Positions 16,859 to 26,243 of a stretch of 59,124 nucleotides of DNA are shown one piece after another. The position numbers and the translations under genes are program-made. The notes under the pieces are model-generated. The model was not told the origin of the DNA, searched no databases, and worked only from the letters and a program-made list of their open reading frames with translations. The DNA comes from Planctomycetota bacterium. GTDB taxonomy: Bacteria; Planctomycetota; Phycisphaerae; UBA1845. The stretch covers positions 1 to 59,124 of the forward strand of contig JACQXM010000075.1 in the NCBI GenBank assembly GCA_016208685.1, written 5' to 3'. The number at the start of each line of letters is the position of its first letter. Position 1 is the stretch's first letter.

Positions 16859-18799
16859 TCAGGGCGTTTCCCAACTTCCGTCGTCGGCGATGCGGAGGGT
16901 GCCGGTGTCGCGGCGGAATTCGAGAATGGCGTTGCGGTACGCGGCGACAGCGGCGGCGAGCTGGTTGCGGGCCGCGAGCAGGTCGTTCTCCGCGTCGACC
17001 ACGTCCTGGTTCGTCGATTTGCCCAGGTCGAACTGGGCGCGGGCGGCGGCCACGCGCAGCTCGTTCTCCTCGACGTTGAGCATCTGGATGGCGCGCAGGT
17101 TCTCCTGTTGGGCGATGCGGCGCACGGCGCGGCGCACTTCGGCGCGCACGTTGTCCGCGGTCAGCTCGTAATCCCGTTCCCCTTTGCGCAGGTCGATGAT
17201 CGCCTCGCGGAACGCGTTGCGCTCCGTCTTACGGTCGTCGAGACGCAACTCCAACGCCCCGCGCCAGGTGGCCCGCTCGGTATTGTAGCTGGCGGAGTTC
17301 TTCTGCGCGGGGTCGGTGTCCAGGGTGACGCTTCCGGTGGCATTTAGATCGGGCAGCAGTCGGTTCCTGGCGATGACCACGCCGCGTTTGCGATCATCCG
17401 CGGCGTCGGCGGTGTTCAGCAGGTCCAACCGGTAACGCAGCGCCACTTCCACCGCCGTGGTCTGATCCACCCTGGCCAGCAGCAGGTCCAGGGCCTTGCT
17501 CTCCTCGTCTTCGTCCTGGTCCACGACGTCCAGCAGCGCATCGATGGGCATGCCGAGCAGCACCTTGAAGGCGTCGAGGGAGGAGGCGTATTGCTCCTTG
17601 GAACTGACGAGCTGGGCCTCCGCCTGGCGCAGGCTGGACTTCGCCCGCGGGGCCTCGAAGATCGTTCGGCTCTGGCCCATGCGGTTGATGAAATCCGCCT
17701 TTTCCCAGTCCTGATGTCGGCTGAGGTAGCTTTTGTGGGTGTTGGCGATGGCCGCCTTGGCCTGTTGCAGTCGCAGGTAGTCGGCCGCCACCTCCACCAG
17801 GAACGCACGGCGGAAGTGCTCATACGTGCGCACAGCGTAGATGAGGTTCCGCTCCGCCTGATAACGGGACTCATAAGCCACGCGCCCGGCGCCGCGGAAG
17901 AGCGGTATGTTGGCGTCCAGGATGGCCTGGCCGGTCTCGCCCGAGGTGACGTGGGCACCCAAGTCGCGCATCAGCGTGTTAATCACCCGGGCGCCGACTT
18001 CTCCGCCGAAGGGCAGCCGCTGGGTGACACCCACTTCGCTCACCGCCGACATAGCGTGATCGAAATCGCGAACCTGCCCGTAGTTGGCGTACTCGGCCTG
18101 CACCGAGGCGACGAACTGCGGCGTCCACAGGTGCCGTTCCAGCGTTAACCCCAGGGCGGCGAGGTGGAGATCCTCCTTGGCATCTTGCAGCCGGCGCGCA
18201 TGGCGGTTGGCGTACGCCAGCGCGGCATGGAGGCCCATGGTCTCGACGTGCGGGCGTTCGGCCTCCGTAAAGATGCTCGGCGATTGGATGTCCGACGCCG
18301 TTCCGCCGGGCGTGGCCCCCGCGGAGGCGGCGGGAGTTTGGGCGTGTGCCTCCTGCGCTACACCGGCGTTGCCGTCGGTCCGGTCGCCTGGGGTGGTGTC
18401 GCCCGCGGCGACGCTGGGCCCCGTCTGGGGCGCGGAGGAAGCGTCGGGCTCTGCGGCACGGGGCTCGGCCGGCGCGCGAAACGCCTCCGGGAGCTGCGGG
18501 TCGACGGGGCGCGGATTGAAACTGTACATCCGACGCTTGTCGTCCAGTTGGTCGGACGCCGGTCCCAGCGAGACATCGGAGGTCGTCCCCAGGGCGTCCT
18601 TCTGACGATCTTCGATGAGCCGGTAAACGGAACGATCGGTACGGTCGAGGATTGCCTGATGGCATCCGGGTGTGGCAAGCACCAGGAGGCACGCCCCCAG
18701 CGCCGGGACGCGGAACCCGCCGCCGAGGCCCATCAGGCGCCGCAGGTTGCGATCGTCGGGCGCCTCCCGTACCGCCGCCAGCCTCCGCCGGTTCTTCAT
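16859..18799 (-). CDS. TolC-family outer-membrane efflux lipoprotein
   Basis: The protein has 646 residues from ATG 18799. A hydrophobic signal ends in LATPGC, a lipobox with the acylated Cys at residue 46. Starting at the internal ATG 18733 would give a normal 24-residue lipoprotein signal and may be the true start. A Pro/Ala-rich linker (~60-170) follows. The rest is the long alpha-helical TolC repeat pattern (LARVDQTTAVEVALRYRLDL, FDLGKSTNQDVVDAENDLLA), containing the family's typical heptads and NxL positions. TolC proteins form outer-membrane channels for multidrug or type I export. No inner-membrane pump or adaptor gene is adjacent. It is divergent from the WaaP-like kinase gene, with a 68-bp shared upstream region. 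Confidence 0.88.
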   Translation of the reverse strand: MKNRRRLAAVREAPDDRNLRRLMGLGGGFRVPALGACLLVLATPGCHQAILDRTDRSVYRLIEDRQKDALGTTSDVSLGPASDQLDDKRRMYSFNPRPVDPQLPEAFRAPAEPRAAEPDASSAPQTGPSVAAGDTTPGDRTDGNAGVAQEAHAQTPAASAGATPGGTASDIQSPSIFTEAERPHVETMGLHAALAYANRHARRLQDAKEDLHLAALGLTLERHLWTPQFVASVQAEYANYGQVRDFDHAMSAVSEVGVTQRLPFGGEVGARVINTLMRDLGAHVTSGETGQAILDANIPLFRGAGRVAYESRYQAERNLIYAVRTYEHFRRAFLVEVAADYLRLQQAKAAIANTHKSYLSRHQDWEKADFINRMGQSRTIFEAPRAKSSLRQAEAQLVSSKEQYASSLDAFKVLLGMPIDALLDVVDQDEDEESKALDLLLARVDQTTAVEVALRYRLDLLNTADAADDRKRGVVIARNRLLPDLNATGSVTLDTDPAQKNSASYNTERATWRGALELRLDDRKTERNAFREAIIDLRKGERDYELTADNVRAEVRRAVRRIAQQENLRAIQMLNVEENELRVAAARAQFDLGKSTNQDVVDAENDLLAARNQLAAAVAAYRNAILEFRRDTGTLRIADDGSWETP

Positions 18800-18867
18800 G
18801 GGTGAATCATGGTTGCAGCGGACTTGCCGTGTCAAGCCGGGCCGCGTCGGGTACAACAACCTTTCAC

Positions 18868-20244
18868 ATGACGCCCGTAGAGTGCAGTTCGCCCGGCAAC
18901 CCCGGCGCCGCGCGCGGGCGGCGGGACGCTCCCCGCCCGGCGGTGGAGCGATGCCACATAGGTGGCACCACCCGGGGGGTCGATAGCACGTGGAAGGAAC
19001 GCCTGCTGACGGCGGGTGGGCCCGATTGGTTCGCCCTGGCCGGCGACGCCCGCGCCGAGTGCCTGAAGCGTGGGGAGGGGCGCGGCACGTGGCGGGTGCG
19101 GCTGGGCGACATCACACTGGTCGCCAAGGTGTTCGATGCCCCCGGCTGGTTCGAGGCCATCCGACGCCGACTTTCCGGAACGCCTGCCGCCCGCGAATGG
19201 TCCGCGGCGCGCGAGGCGCTCCGCCGCGGCGTGTCGGTGGTGTGCCCGATCGCCCTGGGGGTTCGGGGGCGCCTGCGGGCACGAAGCGTGGTGCTTTCGC
19301 GGGAGATCGAAGGGGCGGCGACCCTGGCGGAAGCCTGGCAACGTGAGGTTCTGTCCCGGCCGGCGCCGGAGCGCCATGCACGCGCGTGCCCGCTGATCGA
19401 ATGTGTGGCGCGGCTGCTGGCGGCGGCGCACCGTGCCGGCGTGCATCACGCTGATGTCCATCCCGGGAACATTCTGGTCCAGCCCGACTTCACCGACGGG
19501 TTTCTTGCGCTGCTGGCCGACCCGTACGCGATCCGATGCCGGCGGGGGGCGGTTCCGGAACGACTCGCCCTGCGCGCGCTGGCGCAGCTCGACCACTACT
19601 TCCGCCGCGTCGCCACGCGCGCGCAGCGCCTGAGATTCTGGCGGCGCTACCGGACTCGGCGAAGCGGTTCGGAGGTCGGGTGTGCGCGCTGGGGCGAGGA
19701 GCGCCGACAACTCGCTGCCATAGCCACTGCCGAGGCGCACCTCTCGGCGCGCCTCGCGGCGCATCGTGACCGCCGACTTCGTCGCCAGGGCGCGTACTTC
19801 GGCGAATTGCGCCTCCCGCACGGCTGGCGGGCGCGCGTGGTGTTGAAACTCGAGCGGCGGCATCGGTTCGCGGAGATCGGTGTTCCGGACCGCACGCTTG
19901 CGGACTGGCAGCTCATCCTGCGGAGACTCCCGGCGACGGTCGACGCGGCCTCGGAGGCCGGCGCCCCGGCCGGAGGCGTACGCGTCGAAGTGCTCCGGGC
20001 GCGGAGCCTCACAGAGCCGGTCGCGTGGTGGCTGGCGGGTTCCCCGCACCGCCGACGGTTCGAGGCGTGCCATCGGCGCCGGCACCGCGACGAGTTCGAA
20101 GCTCTGATCCTCGGATACGCGGAACACCGACGCGCCGGACTGGTGGACGCATGCGCCCTGTTGCTGCCTGACACGGAGGAGGCGGGCAAAATGTCCGTAG
20201 CGACCGACGCCGCCAGCCGCAGGCCGGGCTCTCCGGAATCGTGA
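18868..20244 (+). CDS. Lipopolysaccharide-kinase-like (WaaP/Kdo kinase family) protein
   Basis: The protein has 458 residues from ATG 18868. A later GTG at 18943 is also possible, and neither has a good ribosome site. The kinase fold is shown by a conserved catalytic loop [12 protein letters not shown] (His194, Asp196 and Asn201), a metal-binding ADPYAIR loop in place of DFG, and the preceding [13 protein letters not shown] hinge. This matches the eukaryotic-like kinases that phosphorylate lipid A core sugars. The last ~170 residues are an Arg-rich extension ([20 protein letters not shown]) not usual for the family. The macrodomain gene follows 37 bp later on the same strand, suggesting an operon. 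Whether the substrate is a sugar, lipid or protein cannot be told. Confidence 0.78.
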   Translation: MTPVECSSPGNPGAARGRRDAPRPAVERCHIGGTTRGVDSTWKERLLTAGGPDWFALAGDARAECLKRGEGRGTWRVRLGDITLVAKVFDAPGWFEAIRRRLSGTPAAREWSAAREALRRGVSVVCPIALGVRGRLRARSVVLSREIEGAATLAEAWQREVLSRPAPERHARACPLIECVARLLAAAHRAGVHHADVHPGNILVQPDFTDGFLALLADPYAIRCRRGAVPERLALRALAQLDHYFRRVATRAQRLRFWRRYRTRRSGSEVGCARWGEERRQLAAIATAEAHLSARLAAHRDRRLRRQGAYFGELRLPHGWRARVVLKLERRHRFAEIGVPDRTLADWQLILRRLPATVDAASEAGAPAGGVRVEVLRARSLTEPVAWWLAGSPHRRRFEACHRRRHRDEFEALILGYAEHRRAGLVDACALLLPDTEEAGKMSVATDAASRRPGSPES

Positions 20245-20281
20245 CCGGTTTTGGTTCCGGGACATCATCCGGGAGGACACC

Positions 20282-20818
20282 GTGAGCGATCGAATCGAGA
20301 TCATCCGTGGGGACATCACGACGCAAGCGGTGGACGCGATCGTTAACGCCGCGAACGAGACGCTCCTTGGCGGCGGAGGAGTCGATGGCGCTATTCACCG
20401 GGCGGCCGGTCCGGAGCTGCTGCAGGAATGCCGCCGTCTGGGCGGCTGCCCCACCGGCGAGGCGCGAATTACCTCAGGTTATCGGCTTCCGGCACGGTTC
20501 GTGATCCACACCGTTGGGCCAAGGTGGCGGGGCGGTAATGCCGGAGAGCCCGAGCGGTTGGCGTCATGTTACCGGGCGTCGCTGGATCTGACGCGGCAGT
20601 ACGGGCTCGAGGTGGTTGCCTTCCCGGCGATCAGTTGCGGCGTGCACGGCTACCCGGCGGCCGCCGCGGCGAGGGTTTCCCTGACGGCGGTGATCGAAGA
20701 CCAGAAGCGCAACCCCCGGCCCCGGCTCGTTCGCTGGGTGTTGCTTGCCCCGGAGACGTTCGACGCGTGGATGGCGGCGTGGGCGGCCATGTGGCACGCC
20801 GGCGGGGCGGGGAAGTAG
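20282..20818 (+). CDS. Macrodomain ADP-ribose hydrolase (O-acetyl-ADP-ribose deacetylase, YmdB-like)
   Basis: The protein has 178 residues from GTG 20282, with GGGAGG upstream. All family motifs are present: [35 protein letters not shown]... begins the ligand pocket (read as GDIT, VNAAN and [10 protein letters not shown]), then [18 protein letters not shown] and [12 protein letters not shown]. Macrodomains of this class hydrolyse O-acetyl-ADP-ribose or ADP-ribosylated protein/DNA. The gene follows the WaaP-like kinase by 37 bp, so the two may act together. A SIR2-like protein is encoded about 4 kb upstream on the other strand. Sirtuins produce O-acetyl-ADP-ribose, but the link is only suggestive. 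Confidence 0.93.
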   Translation: MSDRIEIIRGDITTQAVDAIVNAANETLLGGGGVDGAIHRAAGPELLQECRRLGGCPTGEARITSGYRLPARFVIHTVGPRWRGGNAGEPERLASCYRASLDLTRQYGLEVVAFPAISCGVHGYPAAAAARVSLTAVIEDQKRNPRPRLVRWVLLAPETFDAWMAAWAAMWHAGGAGK

Positions 20819-20874
20819 GGAGAAAGCGAGGATCGGCGCCCCGCGCCGGGCGTCGCTCCACGAATCCGTTTGCC

Positions 20875-20903
20875 TTGACAGGCTAGTTACGCTTCCCAAC
20901 AAT
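20875..20903 (+). promoter_or_regulatory. Putative promoter of the subtilase gene
   Basis: A perfect TTGACA (20875-20880), 17-bp spacer and AACAAT (20898-20903). Transcription would start near 20910, which favours ATG 20952 over ATG 20910 as the start of the next gene. Confidence 0.5.
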
Positions 20904-20951
20904 GGTTGCATGATGAAAAGGCGGTTTTCTCTCGCTCCCCGGGGTGTATTC

Positions 20952-23900
20952 ATGAATCCGAACCAGAGTCGCAGGCTGGTGGTAGGTGCTACGCTGCTGC
21001 TCGCCGGTGTAGCGGCCGCGACGGCGTCCTACGCTGACACTTTGAACCTGGTGCGCCGCGATGGTACGAAGGTTCCCCTGACGCGCTCCTCGACCGAGGT
21101 TGGGGTGACGTTCGCGGATGTCAACAAGGCGGCGGTTGCGGGGCGGGGCCTTCTGGCGGGACATGGGCGCGTCGAGAGCTTCCCCGGCGCCCCGTATGCT
21201 CGAATCAAGTTGATGCACGTCGGGGACGCCGCCACCGCCAAGCGCACGCTGCCGCGCGCGGCGACGGGTCTCGAGGAAGTTCGTTCGGTCTATCGCGTGG
21301 CGGGGACGGCCGCGCCCCTGGTTTCCACGGGCACCATCAACGTCCGGCTGCGCCCCGGTTTAAACGACGCGGAGCGGGAGCAGATCTGGAAGGCGTACCG
21401 CGTGCGGCTGATCGGCCCGGTCGATGGTCTGAAGAACACGTACAATGTGGCTCCGGTCGCGGGCGGTGACGATGACGACGTCCCCACGGCCGAGCTTCTG
21501 ACCGGCGACGCCCGCGTGGCGTGGGCGCAGCCCAACTTCCGTTCGCCGCCCCGCCCACGGCAGGTGTCGGTTTCCGATGCCTATTACCCTCGACAGTGGC
21601 ATCTGAACAACGGCGGACAGGCGGGCGGTGTCAGCGACGCGGATATTGACGCACCCGAAGCCTGGGCCATCGCCGCGGGGCAGGACGTGCTCATCGGCAT
21701 GTTCGACGATTCCTGCGACGTCGATCACGAGGACCTGCGCGACGGGTTCAGCGGCACGGGGCACGATCCCTCCGTGCCCTCGAACCAGACGGAAGATTTC
21801 GAGGATCCGCGTCCCAAGCAGGCGGGCGACGTTCACGGCACGGCCGTCATGGGGCTGGCCGCGGCCCGCGGGAACTCCATCGGAGTGCGCGGCGTGGCGT
21901 TCCTCGCCCGTTTCACTGCCTCGCGCGGGCTGGGCAATCTGCTCACCGACGCGCAGATCGCGAGTGCCTATACGTTCGCGCGACAGCAGGATGTGGACGT
22001 GCACATCAACAGTTGGGGGCTGGACTTCGGCGCCCTGACACCCGCCATTCTTGAAGATGCGATCGAGGCCGCCTTCCGTGAAGGTCGGGACCTCGATGGC
22101 GAGGCAGGTCGAGAGCTCCCACGGGGCATGGTGGTTGTCTTCGCCTCGGGCAACGGAATCAACGGCGAGGGCCCCGGGGTGCGGGTCACGGCCGGTCGGG
22201 AACTCGCCACGCTGCCCACCGTGATCGGCGTGGGCGCCAGCAACGTTTTCGACCAGATCACCGAATACAGCGATTTCGGACCCGAGATCGACGTCCTGGC
22301 GCCGGGCGGCGACGGGGAGGGGCTGATCGTCACGACGGATAACTCCGACAACCTCGGGTACGTGGATTCCGGCTCCAACCTCGGCGGCTTTGATCCATTC
22401 GGCAATCCCGACTTTGATCCCACGGGTGCTTACTTCGGGGGCTTCGCCGGCACGTCGGCGGCCTGCCCCATCGTGGGAGGCGTCGCCGCGCTCATGCTCT
22501 CCGTCAACCCGCGGCTGACGGCAACGGACGTTCGACTGATCCTGGAGCACACCTGCGACAAGATCAGCCCGGACGACGCCAGCTACCACAGCGTGACGGC
22601 GCGCAGCGTTCGGTACGGGTATGGGCGGGTCAACGCGCACACGGCGGCGGTGGCGTCGCAGCAGTCGCTCACCAACGGCGGACGGTCCTGGCCGGAACGC
22701 GTCGCCGACGTTCGCATCACGGATACTCAGCTTACCTGGCTGCAAAACGGCGACCCGCTGGAGTTCCAACCGCCTCCCGAGGACGATGACGACGAAACGG
22801 AAAACCCACCGGCGCCGCTACGCACCACGGACGATTTTCTGGTCGTGGAAAGCGCCAGCCCGTTCAGCTTCCTGTCCACGGATTTCCCTGTGGACGGCCG
22901 GTGCTACAGCCGCGAACAGCTTGGTTGCGAGGACGCCAACGTCATCGAGCTCTCACCGCTGCCGGAAGGCGTGGCGATTACGGCCGTGGGCTGCCCGCTC
23001 TCGTGCGCGTCGACGGCCGCCGCCGGTTGCACGGCCGGGACGCGGCATTGCGTTCCGGTTACCGCGGGGGGCACTAGGTATTACGGCGTGTACGCCCGCA
23101 GCGCCATCGGGCGATATTCGTTCGGGGTCAGCGTGGATACGGACGGTAACATTCTGGACCCCGGCGCCCTCCCGCCCACCGCGGCGGACGTTCCCACCGA
23201 CGGCGGCAGCAGCGGCGGGGGCACCATACCCACGAGCGGCCCCAAGCTCACCATCACGACATCCGCCACTCGTGGCCAGTCGCCGCTCACCGTGAGCTTC
23301 ATGGGGAACGCCATCAGTGAGGCGGGCATTGACGAGACCCGCACCACCTGGGACTTCGACATCGACGACGCCGTCCCCGTGAATGCCACCACGCGCAACG
23401 CACAGTACACCTACATTGTTCCCTCGGGCGAAATGAGGACCTACATCGCCCGGCTTACGATGTACGACGTCAACGGTAACTCCGGCTCGGCGCAGATCAG
23501 CATCGAGGTGGAAGGGCCCGGGTCGACCGGCGGGGGAACCACCGGTGGTTCCGGTTTGCGGATTACCGTCGGCATCCCGGGAACCGTCGGTTCGGACGTG
23601 GAGGGCGGCAAGTCGCCGTTCACCGTGCAGTTGAGCGTCGATACCTCGGGCTTGCTGGGAACCTTGCAGTCGATCCGCTGGGACCTGGGTGACGGGACGA
23701 CAGCCAGCACCTTGTTCGTCAGCCACACCTATGTCAACACGACGGACTCAATCCTCGTTCTACCCATCACCGTCACGGTGACCAGCCTCACCGCCGGTTC
23801 AACCACGGTGACAACCACGGCCTCGCGCACGGTGACCATCGAGCCGGGCAGCGGCGCGCCGGCGGCGGATCCCCCGCCGCTGGACGGCACGGGCGCCATC

Positions 23901-24002
23901 CCCGGGCAAGGCGGCGGTGCCGCGGCGTGCGGGGCTCTGGGGATGCTGCCGGTCTTCCTGCTGCTTGTCGGCCTATCGCTGCTGCGGCGCGGTCGGCGAT
24001 AG
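20952..24002 (+). CDS. Secreted subtilisin-like serine protease with PKD domains and a Cys-type C-terminal anchor
   Basis: The protein has 1016 residues from ATG 20952 (GGGGTG upstream, and downstream of a good promoter). Signal peptide: residues 1-29. A propeptide-like region (NVRLRPGLNDAEREQIWKAY) precedes the S8 domain. Its triad is Asp252 (IGMFDDSCDVDHED), His295 (DVHGTAV) and Ser502 (GTSAACP). A Cys-containing beta domain follows, then two PKD-like repeats (TWDFDIDD and IRWDLGDGT cores). The end is GGGAAACGALGMLPVFLLLVGL plus RRGRR when read as two parts: a Cys, a helix and arginines, resembling MYXO-CTERM-style sorting tags more than PEP-CTERM. The protease is therefore probably displayed on the cell surface. 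The substrate is unknown. Divergent Asp-rich linkers suggest calcium binding but this is not proven. Confidence 0.9.
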   Translation: MNPNQSRRLVVGATLLLAGVAAATASYADTLNLVRRDGTKVPLTRSSTEVGVTFADVNKAAVAGRGLLAGHGRVESFPGAPYARIKLMHVGDAATAKRTLPRAATGLEEVRSVYRVAGTAAPLVSTGTINVRLRPGLNDAEREQIWKAYRVRLIGPVDGLKNTYNVAPVAGGDDDDVPTAELLTGDARVAWAQPNFRSPPRPRQVSVSDAYYPRQWHLNNGGQAGGVSDADIDAPEAWAIAAGQDVLIGMFDDSCDVDHEDLRDGFSGTGHDPSVPSNQTEDFEDPRPKQAGDVHGTAVMGLAAARGNSIGVRGVAFLARFTASRGLGNLLTDAQIASAYTFARQQDVDVHINSWGLDFGALTPAILEDAIEAAFREGRDLDGEAGRELPRGMVVVFASGNGINGEGPGVRVTAGRELATLPTVIGVGASNVFDQITEYSDFGPEIDVLAPGGDGEGLIVTTDNSDNLGYVDSGSNLGGFDPFGNPDFDPTGAYFGGFAGTSAACPIVGGVAALMLSVNPRLTATDVRLILEHTCDKISPDDASYHSVTARSVRYGYGRVNAHTAAVASQQSLTNGGRSWPERVADVRITDTQLTWLQNGDPLEFQPPPEDDDDETENPPAPLRTTDDFLVVESASPFSFLSTDFPVDGRCYSREQLGCEDANVIELSPLPEGVAITAVGCPLSCASTAAAGCTAGTRHCVPVTAGGTRYYGVYARSAIGRYSFGVSVDTDGNILDPGALPPTAADVPTDGGSSGGGTIPTSGPKLTITTSATRGQSPLTVSFMGNAISEAGIDETRTTWDFDIDDAVPVNATTRNAQYTYIVPSGEMRTYIARLTMYDVNGNSGSAQISIEVEGPGSTGGGTTGGSGLRITVGIPGTVGSDVEGGKSPFTVQLSVDTSGLLGTLQSIRWDLGDGTTASTLFVSHTYVNTTDSILVLPITVTVTSLTAGSTTVTTTASRTVTIEPGSGAPAADPPPLDGTGAIPGQGGGAAACGALGMLPVFLLLVGLSLLRRGRR

Positions 24003-24264
24003 CCGCCGGCTTTGTTGCCACGCGCCTTGGCCTTGCAGAGTCATGCGGCGTCAGTGCCCGGGGGTCGTGCTGCGGGCGCCGCCCTTGTCGGCGCGACCCC
24101 GTTGTGGGCTGCCCTGGCTACCTACGGGGCGAAGCAGACGACTCCGGCGTGCCGGTACCGGCAAGGTGCGTACATCGGCCGCGGCGCGGTCGGTCGCGAT
24201 GTGCGGACGCGCCGCGTAACCGCCCGTGGCTTGTACCGCGTGTCTGCTTCGGCACGCCGAGGCT

Positions 24265-25368
24265 TCAGCCGGGCGCAGGCGGTTCGAAGAGTTTCGCGTC
24301 CAGTTGGGGGTCGATCTCAATTGTCGTCGTGGTCGGCGGGGCCGTTTCCGGTTTCGTGCCATCGTACTCGATAACCGACGCACAAGGCAGCGTCACGCCC
24401 TCCACGGTGCGCTCCTCGGCGAAAATGACGAGCGCATCCGCCATCGCCATCGTCGGGCCGCGCATCCGCGCCTGGAGGGCCAGCAGCCGTCCGCTTTCCG
24501 GGTCGACCGTGAGGACCATCCGGCATCCGTCGTAGTACACCTCCACCCGCTCGCCGACCACCGCGCCGGCCTGTCCCGCCCCTAACGCGGAGGCGAGGAA
24601 ATCGGGGCGCCGGCGGGCGCGCAAGATGGCGAGAGGATGCCGATTGGCGATGCGCCGGACGGCGCGGACCTGGGACGCGGCGAGCGGGATGTCTTCCGTG
24701 GTTTTGGAGTCGACGCCCCAGCCTCGGGTGCCCACCACCACCTGCCCGCCCGTCCAGTCATCCCAAGAGTCTTCATGTCGGATGGAGTCGGGAAAGGCGA
24801 GGATCAGCGTTTCGCCGACGCGATACTCCCTGTCTCCGTGCTTTTCGGTGTGCGTGACGCGCTGCCGGAGGCTCCGCAGTGCGTCGATGCGCGGCCCGCC
24901 CGCGTGTTTGACGGCGAGATCGAGCAGCTCCAACCCGCGCCGGCGTTTCGCTTCGTCAACGGCGAAAGGTTCGTCGTCACGCTCCAGGAGCGATTGCGGG
25001 GCCTCGAGAAAACTCTCGCGGCACTGTTGGGAGGCGAAGAGGTAGATGCGGCCGTCATGTACGCTGTAGATGTCGCCACGGCCGTATCCTGAGAGCGGAC
25101 CCATGCGGGCGCACGCGCCGCCGAGCTGCACCTCGTACTTCTCGGGGTCGGCCTCGAACGCTGCCTTGGTGCTGGCGCTGACGAAGTGGTAGTTGTACAT
25201 GCCGCGCACTACCAGCAGGGATTCGTCGCCCTTGCTCCGACGGCCAGCCAGCAGTTCCACCGGGTCCACGGCGAAGGTGCGAACGCGCTTGCAGGTCTCC
25301 TGTGCCGGCACCGCATCACACGCAACGGCGAGCCACAGGATTCCCAAACGAACGAATGGCGATCTCAT
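24265..25368 (-). CDS. Secreted double-YHS protein with a LolA-like C-terminal domain
   Basis: The protein has 367 residues; ATG 25368 follows AAGGAG. Signal peptide: 1-22. Residues ~30-88 (FAVDPVELLAG, then YNYHFVSASTKAAFEADPEK) fit a YHS domain, and ~95-128 (DGRIYLFASQQCRESFLEAP) fit a second, shorter one. YHS/TRASH domains bind metals in copper-handling and other proteins. The remaining ~230 residues, with beta strands such as RVEVYYDGCRMVLTVDPESG and GVTLPCASVIEYDG, resemble outer-membrane lipoprotein-carrier (LolA/DUF1571-like) folds. A metal-sensing or envelope role is inferred. It is convergent with the subtilase gene, so they are not co-transcribed. Confidence 0.75.
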   Translation of the reverse strand: MRSPFVRLGILWLAVACDAVPAQETCKRVRTFAVDPVELLAGRRSKGDESLLVVRGMYNYHFVSASTKAAFEADPEKYEVQLGGACARMGPLSGYGRGDIYSVHDGRIYLFASQQCRESFLEAPQSLLERDDEPFAVDEAKRRRGLELLDLAVKHAGGPRIDALRSLRQRVTHTEKHGDREYRVGETLILAFPDSIRHEDSWDDWTGGQVVVGTRGWGVDSKTTEDIPLAASQVRAVRRIANRHPLAILRARRRPDFLASALGAGQAGAVVGERVEVYYDGCRMVLTVDPESGRLLALQARMRGPTMAMADALVIFAEERTVEGVTLPCASVIEYDGTKPETAPPTTTTIEIDPQLDAKLFEPPAPG

Positions 25369-25595
25369 GCTCCGGCTCCTTGCAGCGTAACTAAGGCTGG
25401 TAAGCGGTCCCGGCGCCGAGGCTCGGGCACCAGCGGGTCCACCTCACGCCCCCGTGCGCCGCGGCGATCGCGCGTCGCACGCCCCTGGAACCAGGGGTTC
25501 GAGAGTCCACCGGCTTGCCCGGCGCGGACAACGGTCTCGGGGCGATGGGGAGATTACTTCCCACGATGCGCGCGCCGCGCCGTGGCCGAAAACGG

Positions 25596-26243
25596 CTACG
25601 AGGCCGCCGTGAGGGCACGGGCGGCCGTGCTCGCAGCGGCGTTAGGAAGCGTCTCGGACGCGGCGGTGAGCGGTTGCTTGCCCGAGTCCGTGAGCAGGAA
25701 AACGGATGGCGCGTTGGCGACCGCCCGGCGCCACGCCGCCAATTCGCTGCGGGTAAGCAGCTCCTGTAGTCTGGGGCGGACGCGGTAGGCCTTGGTGCGC
25801 GTGATGTTCTTCAAACCGCCACTCCCCGGGACGGCGAGGCCGGAGTCCATCAGCCGTACGAGGATGCCGAAGAGCACGCTGCCCATTTCCGGAGTGACGG
25901 TGCCCAGGCGGATCTCGCGATACAGGCGGTCCATGGCCTGCCCCACGGCGCGCAGGCTGGTGAGGCGGCGAAGGTAGCCATCGGGCAGGTGCGAGAGCCG
26001 GTTGCGGCGGCGGTGCACGCGGGTGGTAGGTTGCTGCTTGCGCTGCGTGAGCAGCACGGGGTCGTGGAAGCAGCAGAACTCGCTGCCCTCGCGAATGCGT
26101 CCCTTACAGCGCTTTCCATTGCGCGTGATGGCGGCGCACCGTTTGTCGAACGGAAGCCGCGGACAACCGGCGAGGGGTTCCGCGGTCGCGTGGTGCACCT
26201 TGCGTCCTCGACCCAACGACTGAAGTGCCTCCCAGAGCAACAT
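25596..26243 (-). CDS. Protein with a Cys/His zinc-knuckle of the CxAxTxxGxxC type
   Basis: ATG 26243 follows GGAG and gives 215 residues; a GTG at 26273 would add ten. The only recognisable part is near residues 33-62: RCAAITRNGKRCKGRIREGS followed by FCCFHD, a short zinc-binding module (C-A-x-T-x-x-G-x-x-C ... C-x-x-H). This is common in small proteins of phage and mobile elements and in planctomycete genomes. The remainder is helical and basic (YLRRLTSLRAVGQAMDRLYR; VRPRLQELLTRSELAAWRRA). DNA or RNA binding is possible but not shown. It stands alone and is not part of an operon. Confidence 0.7.
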   Translation of the reverse strand: MLLWEALQSLGRGRKVHHATAEPLAGCPRLPFDKRCAAITRNGKRCKGRIREGSEFCCFHDPVLLTQRKQQPTTRVHRRRNRLSHLPDGYLRRLTSLRAVGQAMDRLYREIRLGTVTPEMGSVLFGILVRLMDSGLAVPGSGGLKNITRTKAYRVRPRLQELLTRSELAAWRRAVANAPSVFLLTDSGKQPLTAASETLPNAAASTAARALTAAS

